A stretch of 64,000 nucleotides of DNA from a bacterium. Its GTDB lineage: Bacteria > Actinomycetota > Acidimicrobiia > Spongiisociales > Spongiisociaceae. A model generated the notes under the pieces. That model had not been told where the DNA came from. It saw only the letters and a list, made by a program, of their open reading frames with translations, and did no database searches. Below, in pieces: positions 17,061 to 25,523 of the stretch. The translations under genes and the position numbers were made by a program. How positions within the stretch are numbered: position 1 is the first letter of the stretch; each line of letters starts with the position of its first letter. The stretch spans positions 178,923 through 242,922 of the forward strand of contig JAPPHZ010000009.1 in assembly GCA_028820935.1 (NCBI GenBank). The letters run 5' to 3'.

Positions 17061-17106
17061 GGCGCCGCTACCCCAGGCCGTCGCGGACGTACCTCTCCCC
17101 CGAACA

Positions 17107-18144
17107 TCACACATCCATCCTGACTTCCGCCTCCCGCCGTCCCAACTGGTCGAACACGACCGCACCCAGCAGCAGGACGCCCCTCGACACCTCCTGCCAG
17201 AAGGACTGGACCTGTAGGAGGACGAGACCGTTGTCCAGCACCGCCAGGATGAGAATCGCCACCAGGGTTCCGATCACCGAACCCCTCCCCCCGTACAGGC
17301 TGGCGCCGCCCACGATCACACCGGTCAGGGCCAAGAACTCCATCCTCTCCCCGGTCGTGGGGGACACCGCACCCACCTGGGACACGACGATCATGGCGGC
17401 CAGGGCGACGGTCGCTCCGGTGAGGACGAACGCGATACCCACCTGCCTCTCGAGCGGGATCCCCGCCAGCCGTGCCGCCTGGGGGTTGGCGCCGATGGCA
17501 TACATCTGCTGGCCGTACTTGGTGAGGCGCATGACCACGTAGAAGATCGCCACCACCAGCAGCAGCACGATCACGGCTACGGGTATCTCGATTCCCCACA
17601 CCTCGAAGCGGGTCCGCCCCAGGAACCTGAACCCTTCGACACGGACGGCCCGCCCGTCCATCACGAGCTTGGAGGCCCCGCGGAAGGCGACGAGGGTGGC
17701 GAGCGTGGTGAGGATCGAGTTGACCCGGAACTTGATGATCGCCACCGCGTTGATGCCTGCGATCGCCATGGCGGCTGCTATCGCCGCGACGACTCCCCAA
17801 GCCATGCCGTAGTCCCTGGCGAACACCGCGAACACCGCTCCGGCGAACCCGATGGCGGATCCCACCGACACGTCGACCTGCCGGGCCACGAGCAGCAGGG
17901 TCATGGCGCTTCCGATGATGCCGATGACGGCCCCGTTGACCAACACGTTCACCAGGTTGGTGGAGGTGAAGAAGAAGGGGGACCGGATGGTGAAGAAGAC
18001 ACACAGCAGGATCAGGACGCCGACCCGCGCCTGCATGGCCGTGAACCGCACGCGCGACGTCAGCTTCGCCATCACCCCACCGGCCGGGGTGGCGCGGACT
18101 CGGTCCCCGTCGCCCCGGCCCCGGTCAGAACGTGCCTTGGCCAC
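17107..18144 (-). CDS. RbsC/BPD_transp_2-family sugar ABC permease
   Basis: A 345-residue integral membrane protein with eight to ten hydrophobic helices. It has the family motifs VDVSVGSAIGFAGAVFA, INAVAIIKFRVNSILTTLATL and GGASLYGGRGSVIGTLVA. It forms the channel for a sugar or related compound together with the ATPase (16284-17060) and the duplicated binding protein (18171-20159). An internal ATG 24 codons downstream (MAKLTSRV) could be the true start, because the first 24 residues are Arg/Gly-rich and not conserved. Confidence 0.9.
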   Translation of the reverse strand: MAKARSDRGRGDGDRVRATPAGGVMAKLTSRVRFTAMQARVGVLILLCVFFTIRSPFFFTSTNLVNVLVNGAVIGIIGSAMTLLLVARQVDVSVGSAIGFAGAVFAVFARDYGMAWGVVAAIAAAMAIAGINAVAIIKFRVNSILTTLATLVAFRGASKLVMDGRAVRVEGFRFLGRTRFEVWGIEIPVAVIVLLLVVAIFYVVMRLTKYGQQMYAIGANPQAARLAGIPLERQVGIAFVLTGATVALAAMIVVSQVGAVSPTTGERMEFLALTGVIVGGASLYGGRGSVIGTLVAILILAVLDNGLVLLQVQSFWQEVSRGVLLLGAVVFDQLGRREAEVRMDV

Positions 18145-18170
18145 TGCCTAGAGCGATGCCTCGCCGGTCA

Positions 18171-20159
18171 CTACCCGGCTGCTTCGGGGTAGGCGTCGGT
18201 CAGGTTGGAAGCGTCGAGGAACTGGTGATCGATGAAGATCTCCCGGCCCGGGTCATCACCCTTCGCCAACGCTATCGCCGCCGGCACCGCCAGGCTCCCG
18301 TACCGATCCGGGAAATACGCCACATCACCGATCCATTGCGGATTGTTCAAAATGTCCGGCCACGCCGAAGCGTCCGCCCCATGACCCACGATGAACACAT
18401 GCTCACCCCGGCCCTGAGTCTCAGCCGCCGCGAACGCAGAAGCCGCATCCGGATCACCGAAACTCGACATCACCAGGATCACCGTCGCGTCCGGCACCGT
18501 CGTCAGAATGTCAGTGAACTGGCGCCGCACGTTCTCCAACGCATCCGAACCGCCCTGACGCTTGTCCACAATCCGGAACTTCGAATCCGGAACAGCCCCG
18601 CAAACACCCTCGAAACCCTCACGCGAGCCACCGGCCCGCTGAGCATTGATATCAGGCGAAGACAGGTTCTCGATCGACACGTACAGATCGAAATCGCAAC
18701 CGAACTCCGACTGGGCGTAATCACCCAAACCAGCCCCGGCCACCAAACCGGCCTCGTAACCGTTCGACCCCACGAACACCCGCTCACACGGACCCTGCGG
18801 CACGTCCATCGTCACCGTCGGCAGATCACCATACGCCTCGCAAACCGCCTCAGCAGCATCAGGGAAGAACTGCCAGTTGATCACCGCGTCCAAACCCTGA
18901 GCATCCAAAGTCCGAGCACACTGGATCGCCGTATCCGTAGAGAAATTCGCATCACACTCGAACAACTCCACACCAGCCGCCGCAGCCGCATCACGAATAC
19001 TCTCAGTCACGATGAACACGAACGGATCCGCATCACCACCCGAGATATAACCCAACTTGATCGGCTCATCAGCCATCATCGCCGGTTCCTCGGCCATGCC
19101 GGCTGCTTCGGGGTAGGCGTCGGTCAGGTTGGAAGCGTCGAGGAACTGGTGATCGATGAAGATCTCCCGGCCCGGGTCATCACCCTTCGCCAACGCTATC
19201 GCCGCCGGCACCGCCAGGCTCCCGTACCGATCCGGGAAATACGCCACATCACCGATCCATTGCGGATTGTTCAAAATGTCCGGCCACGCCGAAGCGTCCG
19301 CCCCATGACCCACGATGAACACATGCTCACCCCGGCCCTGAGTCTCAGCCGCCGCGAACGCAGAAGCCGCATCCGGATCACCGAAACTCGACATCACCAG
19401 GATCACCGTCGCGTCCGGCACCGTCGTCAGAATGTCAGTGAACTGGCGCCGCACGTTCTCCAACGCATCCGAACCGCCCTGACGCTTGTCCACAATCCGG
19501 AACTTCGAATCCGGAACAGCCCCGCAAACACCCTCGAAACCCTCACGCGAGCCACCGGCCCGCTGAGCATTGATATCAGGCGAAGACAGGTTCTCGATCG
19601 ACACGTACAGATCGAAATCGCAACCGAACTCCGACTGGGCGTAATCACCCAAACCAGCCCCGGCCACCAAACCGGCCTCGTAACCGTTCGACCCCACGAA
19701 CACCCGCTCACACGGACCCTGCGGCACGTCCATCGTCACCGTCGGCAGATCACCATACGCCTCGCAAACCGCCTCAGCAGCATCAGGGAAGAACTGCCAG
19801 TTGATCACCGCGTCCAAACCCTGAGCATCCAAAGTCCGAGCACACTGGATCGCCGTATCCGTAGAGAAATTCGCATCACACTCGAACAACTCCACACCAG
19901 CCGCCGCAGCCGCATCACGAATACTCTCAGTCACGATGAACACGAACGGATCCGCATCACCACCCGAGATATAACCCAACTTGATCGGCTCATCAGCCAT
20001 CGCAGTAGTTTCCGGCGCCGCCGCCTCGGTAGTGGCGGGGGCTTGGGTCGCCACCGGCTCGGCGGTCTCGTCGTCGTCACCGCAAGCCGCGGCGAGGAGG
20101 AAGAAGACCGAGACGATCACCAACCCGGGTCTGAACCGATACCACGTCCCTCCGAGCAT
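18171..20159 (-). CDS. Sugar ABC transporter binding lipoprotein with two identical tandem domains
   Basis: A 662-residue lipoprotein. The signal peptide has the lipobox LLAAAC, followed by an acidic and Ala/Thr/Pro linker. Then come two copies of a periplasmic sugar-binding domain of about 301 residues each (start DEPIKLGYISGGDADPFVF, end DASNLTDAYPEAAG). The translated copies are identical and are joined by a 7-residue linker (MAEEPAM). The family norm is one domain and about 350 residues, which is what removing one copy would leave. The domain fold is the RbsB-like type-1 class. GGAGG six bases upstream supports the ATG at 20159. Within the repeats, codons ending in T (GAT, GGT, GCT, CGT, TTG) are far more common than in adjacent genes. 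Confidence 0.88.
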   Translation of the reverse strand: MLGGTWYRFRPGLVIVSVFFLLAAACGDDDETAEPVATQAPATTEAAAPETTAMADEPIKLGYISGGDADPFVFIVTESIRDAAAAAGVELFECDANFSTDTAIQCARTLDAQGLDAVINWQFFPDAAEAVCEAYGDLPTVTMDVPQGPCERVFVGSNGYEAGLVAGAGLGDYAQSEFGCDFDLYVSIENLSSPDINAQRAGGSREGFEGVCGAVPDSKFRIVDKRQGGSDALENVRRQFTDILTTVPDATVILVMSSFGDPDAASAFAAAETQGRGEHVFIVGHGADASAWPDILNNPQWIGDVAYFPDRYGSLAVPAAIALAKGDDPGREIFIDHQFLDASNLTDAYPEAAGMAEEPAMMADEPIKLGYISGGDADPFVFIVTESIRDAAAAAGVELFECDANFSTDTAIQCARTLDAQGLDAVINWQFFPDAAEAVCEAYGDLPTVTMDVPQGPCERVFVGSNGYEAGLVAGAGLGDYAQSEFGCDFDLYVSIENLSSPDINAQRAGGSREGFEGVCGAVPDSKFRIVDKRQGGSDALENVRRQFTDILTTVPDATVILVMSSFGDPDAASAFAAAETQGRGEHVFIVGHGADASAWPDILNNPQWIGDVAYFPDRYGSLAVPAAIALAKGDDPGREIFIDHQFLDASNLTDAYPEAAG
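18175..20001 (-). repeat. 903-bp in-frame tandem duplication, period 924 bp
   Basis: Unit 1 spans 18175-19077 and unit 2 spans 19099-20001, with 21 bp between them. Read against each other the two units show no difference that I can find, and the encoded domains are the same residue for residue. The left boundary coincides with the stop codon region and the right boundary with the linker after the signal peptide. Such identity implies a very recent duplication, continuing gene conversion, or an assembly artefact. Confidence 0.93.
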
Positions 20160-20290
20160 CTTCTACCTCCCATAGCGCTGGCGCAAGGCATCGCCAAGCC
20201 GCCTCAGACGACCAATTGACCGTAGCAGGGGCCTTCGGAACGGGGCCGTCCAGAAGCGTTCTAATCTTCCGGGCGTCGACCCACAGGGAT

Positions 20291-20734
20291 TCAGCGGCGA
20301 CGACCGCGGTGGTAGAGGTCGACGAAGTCGCTGACGGGATAACGGGCGATGGCCTCCCCTATGACCTCGAGAGGCAGGTCTTCGAGGCGGCGGAAGCGGA
20401 CGCAACTCTTGCCCATGTCCATACGCTTGCCCGTAGCCCGGTACGCCTGCTCGAAGTCCTCACGGGCGGCCGGATCGGCGTAGACGCCCGACAGGTAGAC
20501 GGCCATGTGCTGCTTCTGCGACGCAAGCGCCGCGTACATGAGCGGCTTCCCGTTGTAGGTGTCGGGCTGGATCGCGAGCGGCACCTCGTAGGAGACCATC
20601 CCCCAGCGCATCTCCTCCTCGTACCCCGCGGGAAGGTGGCCGAGGATGACCGACCGCACCGCCGAGATCGCCTCCCGCCGACCCTCAGGAAGGCTCGCCA
20701 GGTACTCCTCCACGGTCACGGCGTCCGATCTCAT
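20291..20734 (-). CDS. DUF1801 domain protein (YdhG-like)
   Basis: A 147-residue cytoplasmic protein with the DUF1801 pattern: TVEEYLASLPEGRREAISAVRSVI, MRWGMVSYEVP, KQHMAVYLSG and KSCVRFRRLEDLPLEVI. Relatives include YdhG, proposed as an iron chaperone (frataxin-like), and many actinobacterial proteins without a tested function. It is monocistronic. The ATG at 20734 has no clear ribosome-binding site. The 131-bp gap to the binding-protein gene holds that operon's promoter, but no operator is obvious. Confidence 0.82.
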   Translation of the reverse strand: MRSDAVTVEEYLASLPEGRREAISAVRSVILGHLPAGYEEEMRWGMVSYEVPLAIQPDTYNGKPLMYAALASQKQHMAVYLSGVYADPAAREDFEQAYRATGKRMDMGKSCVRFRRLEDLPLEVIGEAIARYPVSDFVDLYHRGRRR

Positions 20735-20856
20735 CGAGCAAGATCATAGAACCACTGCCGCTCTAGACCGGATGGCGGTATCTGGCGAGGTGCCGGGTAG
20801 GGGGAATGGCATCGGCCTTACTGGGAACGACCGGTTGTTGCCGATTCCGCGCAGAT

Positions 20857-22113
20857 TTACAGTTTGCAGATACGCTGTCCCGCTAACGGCGCCGGTTCCC
20901 CTCCGTTCAACAGTCGCAACCGAACGGGGTCGCCGTAGCCGAGCCTGTCGGACACGAACTTCCAGGACCAACCCCCCGACGCCGAAACGCAGTTGACGGC
21001 GTCAAGGGGCCTGACGGCAGCCTCCCCGACCGTCAAGGCGGCGTTGATGTGGCGGGCAATAGCTTCGACAAGTTCAATTCCTAACGCTTCGTTGGGATTC
21101 AGATCGGTTAGCACAGTCAAGGCGTACGCCCCGCCGGCGGGCGTGTACACCACTCCCGTAGTTCCTGCACGCCACCCCCAAGTGCCACGTGCCGGATAGA
21201 AGCCGTTTTTCAATGCTGCCCTGTGGTTGGCAGGCAAGCCGGCGGAAACGCCCCAGCTTTGTATCATGCCGACGGAGGACATCCACTCCCACGCTGTCTC
21301 CCTGGAAGAGCGGTTCAGCGGCCCACCCCCTATCAATGTTTGACCGACAAGTCGGGTGCGATCGGCTGCGGTGGTGACCGTGGCGCCGTAACGAGCAGAG
21401 TGAACGGTGTCGGTCAAGCCAAACCGGGTATCCAACTGCTCCATGCCGTTGGCGCCGCCAACAGCGGTGTAGAGCTCGGACGCCGGCGGGGAATTATGGC
21501 TGTGATGCATCATCAACCTGACGTTGTTCCGTTCCCTGATGGTCAACTCCCGTCCGGTCTCCTGCGTCAACAACAGGAGCCCCGCCAGAATCTGGGCCTT
21601 CATGACACTCGCGGCGGTCAGTCGCAGTTCAGGGTTCAAGCTATACACACATCCGGTGCGGTAATCGCGCACGGAAGCCGTGAAGCGGCTGGTCGGATAC
21701 GATGCAGTTAGTTCGTTTACGAACCCACTCTCGAAAACGCTGCTGCAACGATTGAACAGCACATCACAGTTGACCGGTACCCAACGGCTAGGTCCTGTCG
21801 GGCTACCCGCATCTACGGGACCACTCGACACCAAAGCGTCTTTGCGACCCCGGAGAGAGTGACTCGGAACCTCGTGGCGGGATCTTGGAACGAGAAAACC
21901 GGTGTCAACTGCTCTGACCGGTTCGTTGCTGCCGACATCCCAAGCTTGCCCGATGGGTTCACTCGGCTCAAACGAAGACTTGGCCATGACAGTCAGAAAA
22001 CAAGATGGTTCGGGGTCAGCCTGGGGTCCTGCTCCGGTTGCGTCTGCCGGAACAGCGACAAACAACATCAACAAGGCTCCCACAAACACGCACCACACCA
22101 CAGGCTTGGTCAC
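20857..22113 (-). CDS. Secreted serine hydrolase of the class A beta-lactamase fold
   Basis: About 418 residues with an N-terminal signal (hydrophobic WCVFVGALLMLFVAVPA) and a long low-complexity region before the catalytic domain. The three active-site elements of the beta-lactamase/penicillin-binding fold are visible: Ser-x-x-Lys in ASVMKAQ, Ser-x-Asn in HHSHNSPP and a Lys-Asn-Gly variant (ALKNGF) of the Lys-Thr-Gly triad. There is no obvious omega-loop Glu motif, so true beta-lactam hydrolysis is doubtful; an esterase or peptidase is possible. GTG 22113 with an AGGGG ahead is preferred over ATG 22155. The gene is less GC-rich than its neighbours. Confidence 0.78.
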   Translation of the reverse strand: MTKPVVWCVFVGALLMLFVAVPADATGAGPQADPEPSCFLTVMAKSSFEPSEPIGQAWDVGSNEPVRAVDTGFLVPRSRHEVPSHSLRGRKDALVSSGPVDAGSPTGPSRWVPVNCDVLFNRCSSVFESGFVNELTASYPTSRFTASVRDYRTGCVYSLNPELRLTAASVMKAQILAGLLLLTQETGRELTIRERNNVRLMMHHSHNSPPASELYTAVGGANGMEQLDTRFGLTDTVHSARYGATVTTAADRTRLVGQTLIGGGPLNRSSRETAWEWMSSVGMIQSWGVSAGLPANHRAALKNGFYPARGTWGWRAGTTGVVYTPAGGAYALTVLTDLNPNEALGIELVEAIARHINAALTVGEAAVRPLDAVNCVSASGGWSWKFVSDRLGYGDPVRLRLLNGGEPAPLAGQRICKL

Positions 22114-22204
22114 GACGCCCCTGTCACCCACTTGCCGGCAACCGCTGGCGCCCACAGTACCGGCCGCTCCGGAGTGAAGCCGGCGGTCCGGGCGCCGACC
22201 TTCC

Positions 22205-22357
22205 TTACGGCTCGAGGCCCAGGAGTTTCTCGGGATTGGCCCTGACCATCTTGCGGATTTCCTCGGCCGCTAGGCCCAGGTCCAGGAGGCAGGCGATGAA
22301 CTCGCGCGGGCCTTCGACCGGCGCCGGCAACGTGTAGCCACCGAAGTTCGATCTCAT
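22205..22357 (-). pseudogene. 3' remnant of a DUF6282 gene
   Basis: Fifty codons that match the last part of the intact DUF6282 gene at 23916-24911. The remnant reads FGGYTLPAPVEGPREFIACL and ends LLGLEP; about 40 of 46 aligned residues agree with the intact protein. Everything before the FGGYTLP strand, including the metal-binding HVH motif, is missing. It lies on the same strand as the intact gene, on the far side of the DUF4143 ATPase gene. The differences are too many for a recent event. Confidence 0.85.
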
Positions 22358-22482
22358 CGAGACACATCTATAAGAGCTGCACCGGAGTGTTACCGAAGGC
22401 TCGGCACCACGGGATGCTATGCCGTATACGAATTCCGAGTCGAAGTAGCCCGCCTAGCCGCGGAGCCGAGTAGGGACGACAG

Positions 22483-23757
22483 TCACGGTCTCAGCGCGGT
22501 CAGGGGCACCACCGCCACGCCGTCGTCCGTCTGGTAGCCGGGTCCGAACGCCGTCAGCACGATCAGCCGGGCCGGCTCGCCGCGCCGGGCCGTGTCCACC
22601 CGGGAACGCATGGCTCGCAGTGAGTCCATGGCCCTCCTGATGGCCGCCGCCCCTCCGAGCTTGATCTCCACCGCAGCCCAACGACCGTCAAGACCGTCGA
22701 TAACGGCATCAGCTTCCAGGTTGCTCTCATCCCTGTAGTAGTACAGATGCGCTCCCATCGCCTGCGCGTAAACCCGAAGGTCGCGTACCGCCATCGACTC
22801 GAACAGCAGGCCCATCATCTCCAGATCGCGCTCCAGAAACACCGGGGAGCCTCGCAGCGCGGCAACTGCAAGCGCCGGGTCGGCGAAGTACCGCTTGGGG
22901 GTCTTCCTCAGGCGGGACGCTGATCTGAGATGAGCGAACCAGGCCGGCAGTGGCTCTATCACGAATAGGCGGACGAGTTCGTCCAGGTAGGCCCCGATGG
23001 TTGAACGAGCCGGTTCTCCTGCACCCGCTTCCGCTAGATCGGCCCGCAGAGTGGCGATGGAGGCTGTGGTGGCCTCGTTACGAGCGAGAGACGCGAGCAG
23101 GTCCATCACCATCCGCGGGTTGCGCCTAACGCCCGCGACACGGGAGATGTCGATGCGGGCAATGTCGCTCAGGTAGTCACGGAGACGAGCCTGCGCGGTG
23201 CTCGCGGGCATCCCAATCATGCGAGGCCACCCGCCGCGACAGATGAGGGATGCCACATCGCTGATCGTCCGCTCCGTGTCCGGCACCCGGCATCGACCAC
23301 CCGCCAAGAGCGAAGACAGCGACACGTCGCCCGTGGAGTCACCGGATTCCCACAACGCCATGGGTCGCATACGTACTCGGGCAACCCGCCCCGCGCCGGA
23401 GTGCTCGGTGAGATCGTCCGGGGGGTTCTGAGAGCCCGTGAGTAGGAAGTGTCCGAACCCTCCCCGCCGGTCGCAGGCGCGACGCATCGGATTCCAGATG
23501 CCGCGAACCAGTTGCCACTCATCCAACAAGCGCGGTTCCTCGCCCGCCAGAATCGAGTCAGGATCCACTTCTGCGGCCATGCGAAGGGCCTCGGATCCGT
23601 CTAAGAAAATCTCGCTGCGGGCGAACCTCTGCCCGGTCCAGGTCTTGCCGCAGCCTCGCGGGCCCTCTATGAGCACCGCGGGTGACGAGGCCAGAGCTGT
23701 GGCTACCTCGGCGTCCACCGCTCGATCCAGGTAATCGGGATTGCCGGGACGGACCAC
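22483..23757 (-). CDS. DUF4143/AAA_14 ATP-binding protein
   Basis: A 424-residue protein. The N-terminal AAA-type ATPase has Walker A GPRGCGKT (32-39), Walker B RLLDEWQ and the sensor-like FLLTGSQNP. The C-terminal DUF4143 part ends in a nuclease-like fold with Asp/Glu residues and a Glu-x-Lys (ESNLEADAVIDG, AAVEIKLGG). These proteins are common accessory genes in bacteria and archaea, often linked to mobile DNA; their role is unsettled. GTG 23757 has GGAGG four bases upstream. The gene is flanked by 23-bp iterons upstream and by two DUF6282 sequences, suggesting that it arrived as a unit. Confidence 0.88.
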   Translation of the reverse strand: MVRPGNPDYLDRAVDAEVATALASSPAVLIEGPRGCGKTWTGQRFARSEIFLDGSEALRMAAEVDPDSILAGEEPRLLDEWQLVRGIWNPMRRACDRRGGFGHFLLTGSQNPPDDLTEHSGAGRVARVRMRPMALWESGDSTGDVSLSSLLAGGRCRVPDTERTISDVASLICRGGWPRMIGMPASTAQARLRDYLSDIARIDISRVAGVRRNPRMVMDLLASLARNEATTASIATLRADLAEAGAGEPARSTIGAYLDELVRLFVIEPLPAWFAHLRSASRLRKTPKRYFADPALAVAALRGSPVFLERDLEMMGLLFESMAVRDLRVYAQAMGAHLYYYRDESNLEADAVIDGLDGRWAAVEIKLGGAAAIRRAMDSLRAMRSRVDTARRGEPARLIVLTAFGPGYQTDDGVAVVPLTALRP

Positions 23758-23808
23758 GATTCCTCCACAGGCGTGATTGGCAAACTACATCTTGGGATAA
23801 CCCTACAC

Positions 23809-23865
23809 TTCACTTTGCGGGCTATCTGCAATTCAATTTGCGGAGTTCTTGGACTCCACTTTGCG
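23809..23865. repeat. Three 23-bp-spaced direct repeats upstream of the DUF4143 ATPase gene
   Basis: The core TTCACTTTGCGG / TTCAATTTGCGG / TCCACTTTGCG occurs three times with exactly 23 bp from one to the next (core C at 23811, 23834 and 23857). The array ends about 50 bp before the GTG of the ATPase gene. The 23-bp spacing (just over two helix turns) puts all three on nearly the same DNA face, which fits cooperative binding by one protein. An autoregulatory operator or a mobile-element end are both possible. Confidence 0.6.
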
Positions 23866-23915
23866 TGACTGGTGGTCGTTCGAGCGGAGTAAGAGCGGAA
23901 GGAGCGGGCCAACCT

Positions 23916-24911
23916 CTAAGGATCGAGGCCTAGGAGCCTCTCGGGATTGGTCCGAACCATCTTGCGGATGTCCTCGGCGGGAAGGCCCAGGTCAAGGAGG
24001 CAGGCGATGAACTCGCGCAGACCTTCGACCGGCGCCGGCAACGTGTACCCGCCGAAATCCGTCGCCAGGATGCAGTGATCCGTACCCACCTGCCGGATCT
24101 GCTCGGCGGCCTTCCGGATACCACCGCTCGCCTCCCCCGTCATCTCCTCGTCCGCCGCGTACTCCAACTCGACGTAGTAGTGGGTCTTGGGAATCGACGT
24201 GGTGTGCGTGTAGGCGCCCAGGGTGTACTCGATGAAAGCGCCCCTCCGGGCCATGTACCGGAGCTGGTCGGTCGAAGCGACCTGGGTGACGGCGGTGGCT
24301 ACCAGCACGTTGCCGATGCCGTACTCGTGGGCGAGTTCGACCAGGCGGATGGCCTCCTCGGGCGAGACATGGCCCGTGTTCAGGAAGACACGGGGATGGT
24401 CCGAGATCACGCTCAGTATCTCGTCCAGTTCGGGCCCGACCGGCCCCTTCACGGGGATGCGGATGGCCCGATCCACCTCCTCCCGCCTGAACTCCGGGTA
24501 CAGGTCCTGCAAGGGCGTGAACTTCCCGTCCACGATCCGGCCCTCCCGGGAGGCCTGGTAGTAGGTGGAATGGGCACCGAGGCTGACAAACCTGGCGCCA
24601 TCGCCGTACCCGATCGCCGTCTTGACGGCCCGAGGGTTCAGGCCGCCGTACGCGGTGTTGAGGATCAGACCGCCGTAGACGGTGAAGTCGGGAACGGCCC
24701 GGTTCACGATCCAGGCGATCCCGTTGGTCATCTGGAAGACATCCATCAGGACGATGGCCCCCATGCCGGCGTCCCGGGCCTCGATGGCCGCCTCGATGGG
24801 GTCCAGCCGTCTCGGGCTGCTGGGCAGGTGCGGCGTGGCGTGGACGTGGATGTCGATGGCGCCCTCGAGAAGCTGCCGGGACAATTCGAAGGAACGGTTC
24901 TCGGGCAACAT
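23916..24911 (-). CDS. DUF6282 family amidohydrolase-like protein
   Basis: A 331-residue protein with amidohydrolase-type metal motifs: DIHVHATPH near residue 19, later His in NTGHVSPEEA and Asp in ILATDFGGY. The fold is predicted to be a TIM-barrel hydrolase, but no substrate is known for the family. The ATG at 24911 is 21 bp from the stop of the globin gene. The 3' end is duplicated as a remnant at 22205-22357. The role is assigned only as probable metal-dependent hydrolase. Confidence 0.8.
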   Translation of the reverse strand: MLPENRSFELSRQLLEGAIDIHVHATPHLPSSPRRLDPIEAAIEARDAGMGAIVLMDVFQMTNGIAWIVNRAVPDFTVYGGLILNTAYGGLNPRAVKTAIGYGDGARFVSLGAHSTYYQASREGRIVDGKFTPLQDLYPEFRREEVDRAIRIPVKGPVGPELDEILSVISDHPRVFLNTGHVSPEEAIRLVELAHEYGIGNVLVATAVTQVASTDQLRYMARRGAFIEYTLGAYTHTTSIPKTHYYVELEYAADEEMTGEASGGIRKAAEQIRQVGTDHCILATDFGGYTLPAPVEGLREFIACLLDLGLPAEDIRKMVRTNPERLLGLDP

Positions 24912-24932
24912 CGTGCGGCAGTCCTGTCCGGG

Positions 24933-25418
24933 TCAGCCGCCGGGCTGGTTCACCAGGTGGGTGGCGGCGTTATCGAAGTGGTCGAACATGGCTGCCCGGA
25001 TCTCGTCAGGGAGCGGGCGTCCGGTGCCGTCGGCCAGGGTTGCCACATCGAGAGAAGCCGTCATATGAACCATCCATGCGTCACGCTCGGCCGGACCGAT
25101 GGCGAAGGGCATGTGGCGCATCCGCAGGCGGGGATGGCCCCGCTCCTCGCTGTAACGCGGCGGTCCTCCCCAGTACTGGGCCAGGAACCCGGCCAGGCGC
25201 TCGCGGGATCTCCGCAGGTCCCGCGGATACATAGGCCTGAGCAGCCGGTCTCCCTCCACGGCGTCGTAGAAACGGTCGACGAGATCGTCGAAGAATCGCT
25301 GGCCTCCCACCGTCTTGTAGACGGTGGGAGGAGCCTCGGTCGCCTCTCGTAGTGATCCGCGCAGGATCACCCTCGTCGGCTGACCAAAGTCGCCTTCCAC
25401 GTTGCCCGGCTCGCTCAC
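24933..25418 (-). CDS. glbO: Truncated haemoglobin, group II
   Basis: A 161-residue haem protein. The group II pattern is plain: VGGQRFFDDLVDRFY, LLRPMYPRDLRRS, FLAQYWGGPPRYS, then the proximal-His segment RGHPRLRMRH and RDAWMVHM with the group's Trp. Members bind oxygen, nitric oxide or peroxides and help with oxygen transfer or detoxification in the cytoplasm. The usual length is about 130 residues; the extra 30 at the N-terminus are not conserved, so the real start could be further inside. It is upstream of the DUF6282 gene with a short gap, probably in one transcript. Confidence 0.9.
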   Translation of the reverse strand: MSEPGNVEGDFGQPTRVILRGSLREATEAPPTVYKTVGGQRFFDDLVDRFYDAVEGDRLLRPMYPRDLRRSRERLAGFLAQYWGGPPRYSEERGHPRLRMRHMPFAIGPAERDAWMVHMTASLDVATLADGTGRPLPDEIRAAMFDHFDNAATHLVNQPGG

Positions 25419-25523
25419 CTGCCCAGCCTAATTAATCGGTGCTCATCGGCCCTATGCAGCTGCCGCGGGATGGGACACCGGTGTCGAACGCGCGACTTAC
25501 GGAAGGGTGCCGAGGGCGCCGGC

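Noticed and set aside
18132..20219. A 695-codon open frame on the plus strand across the duplicated binding-protein gene
   Set aside because: It is exactly antisense to a gene with signal peptide and conserved domain; the frame is open because of GC-rich codon bias and is repeated along with the duplication.
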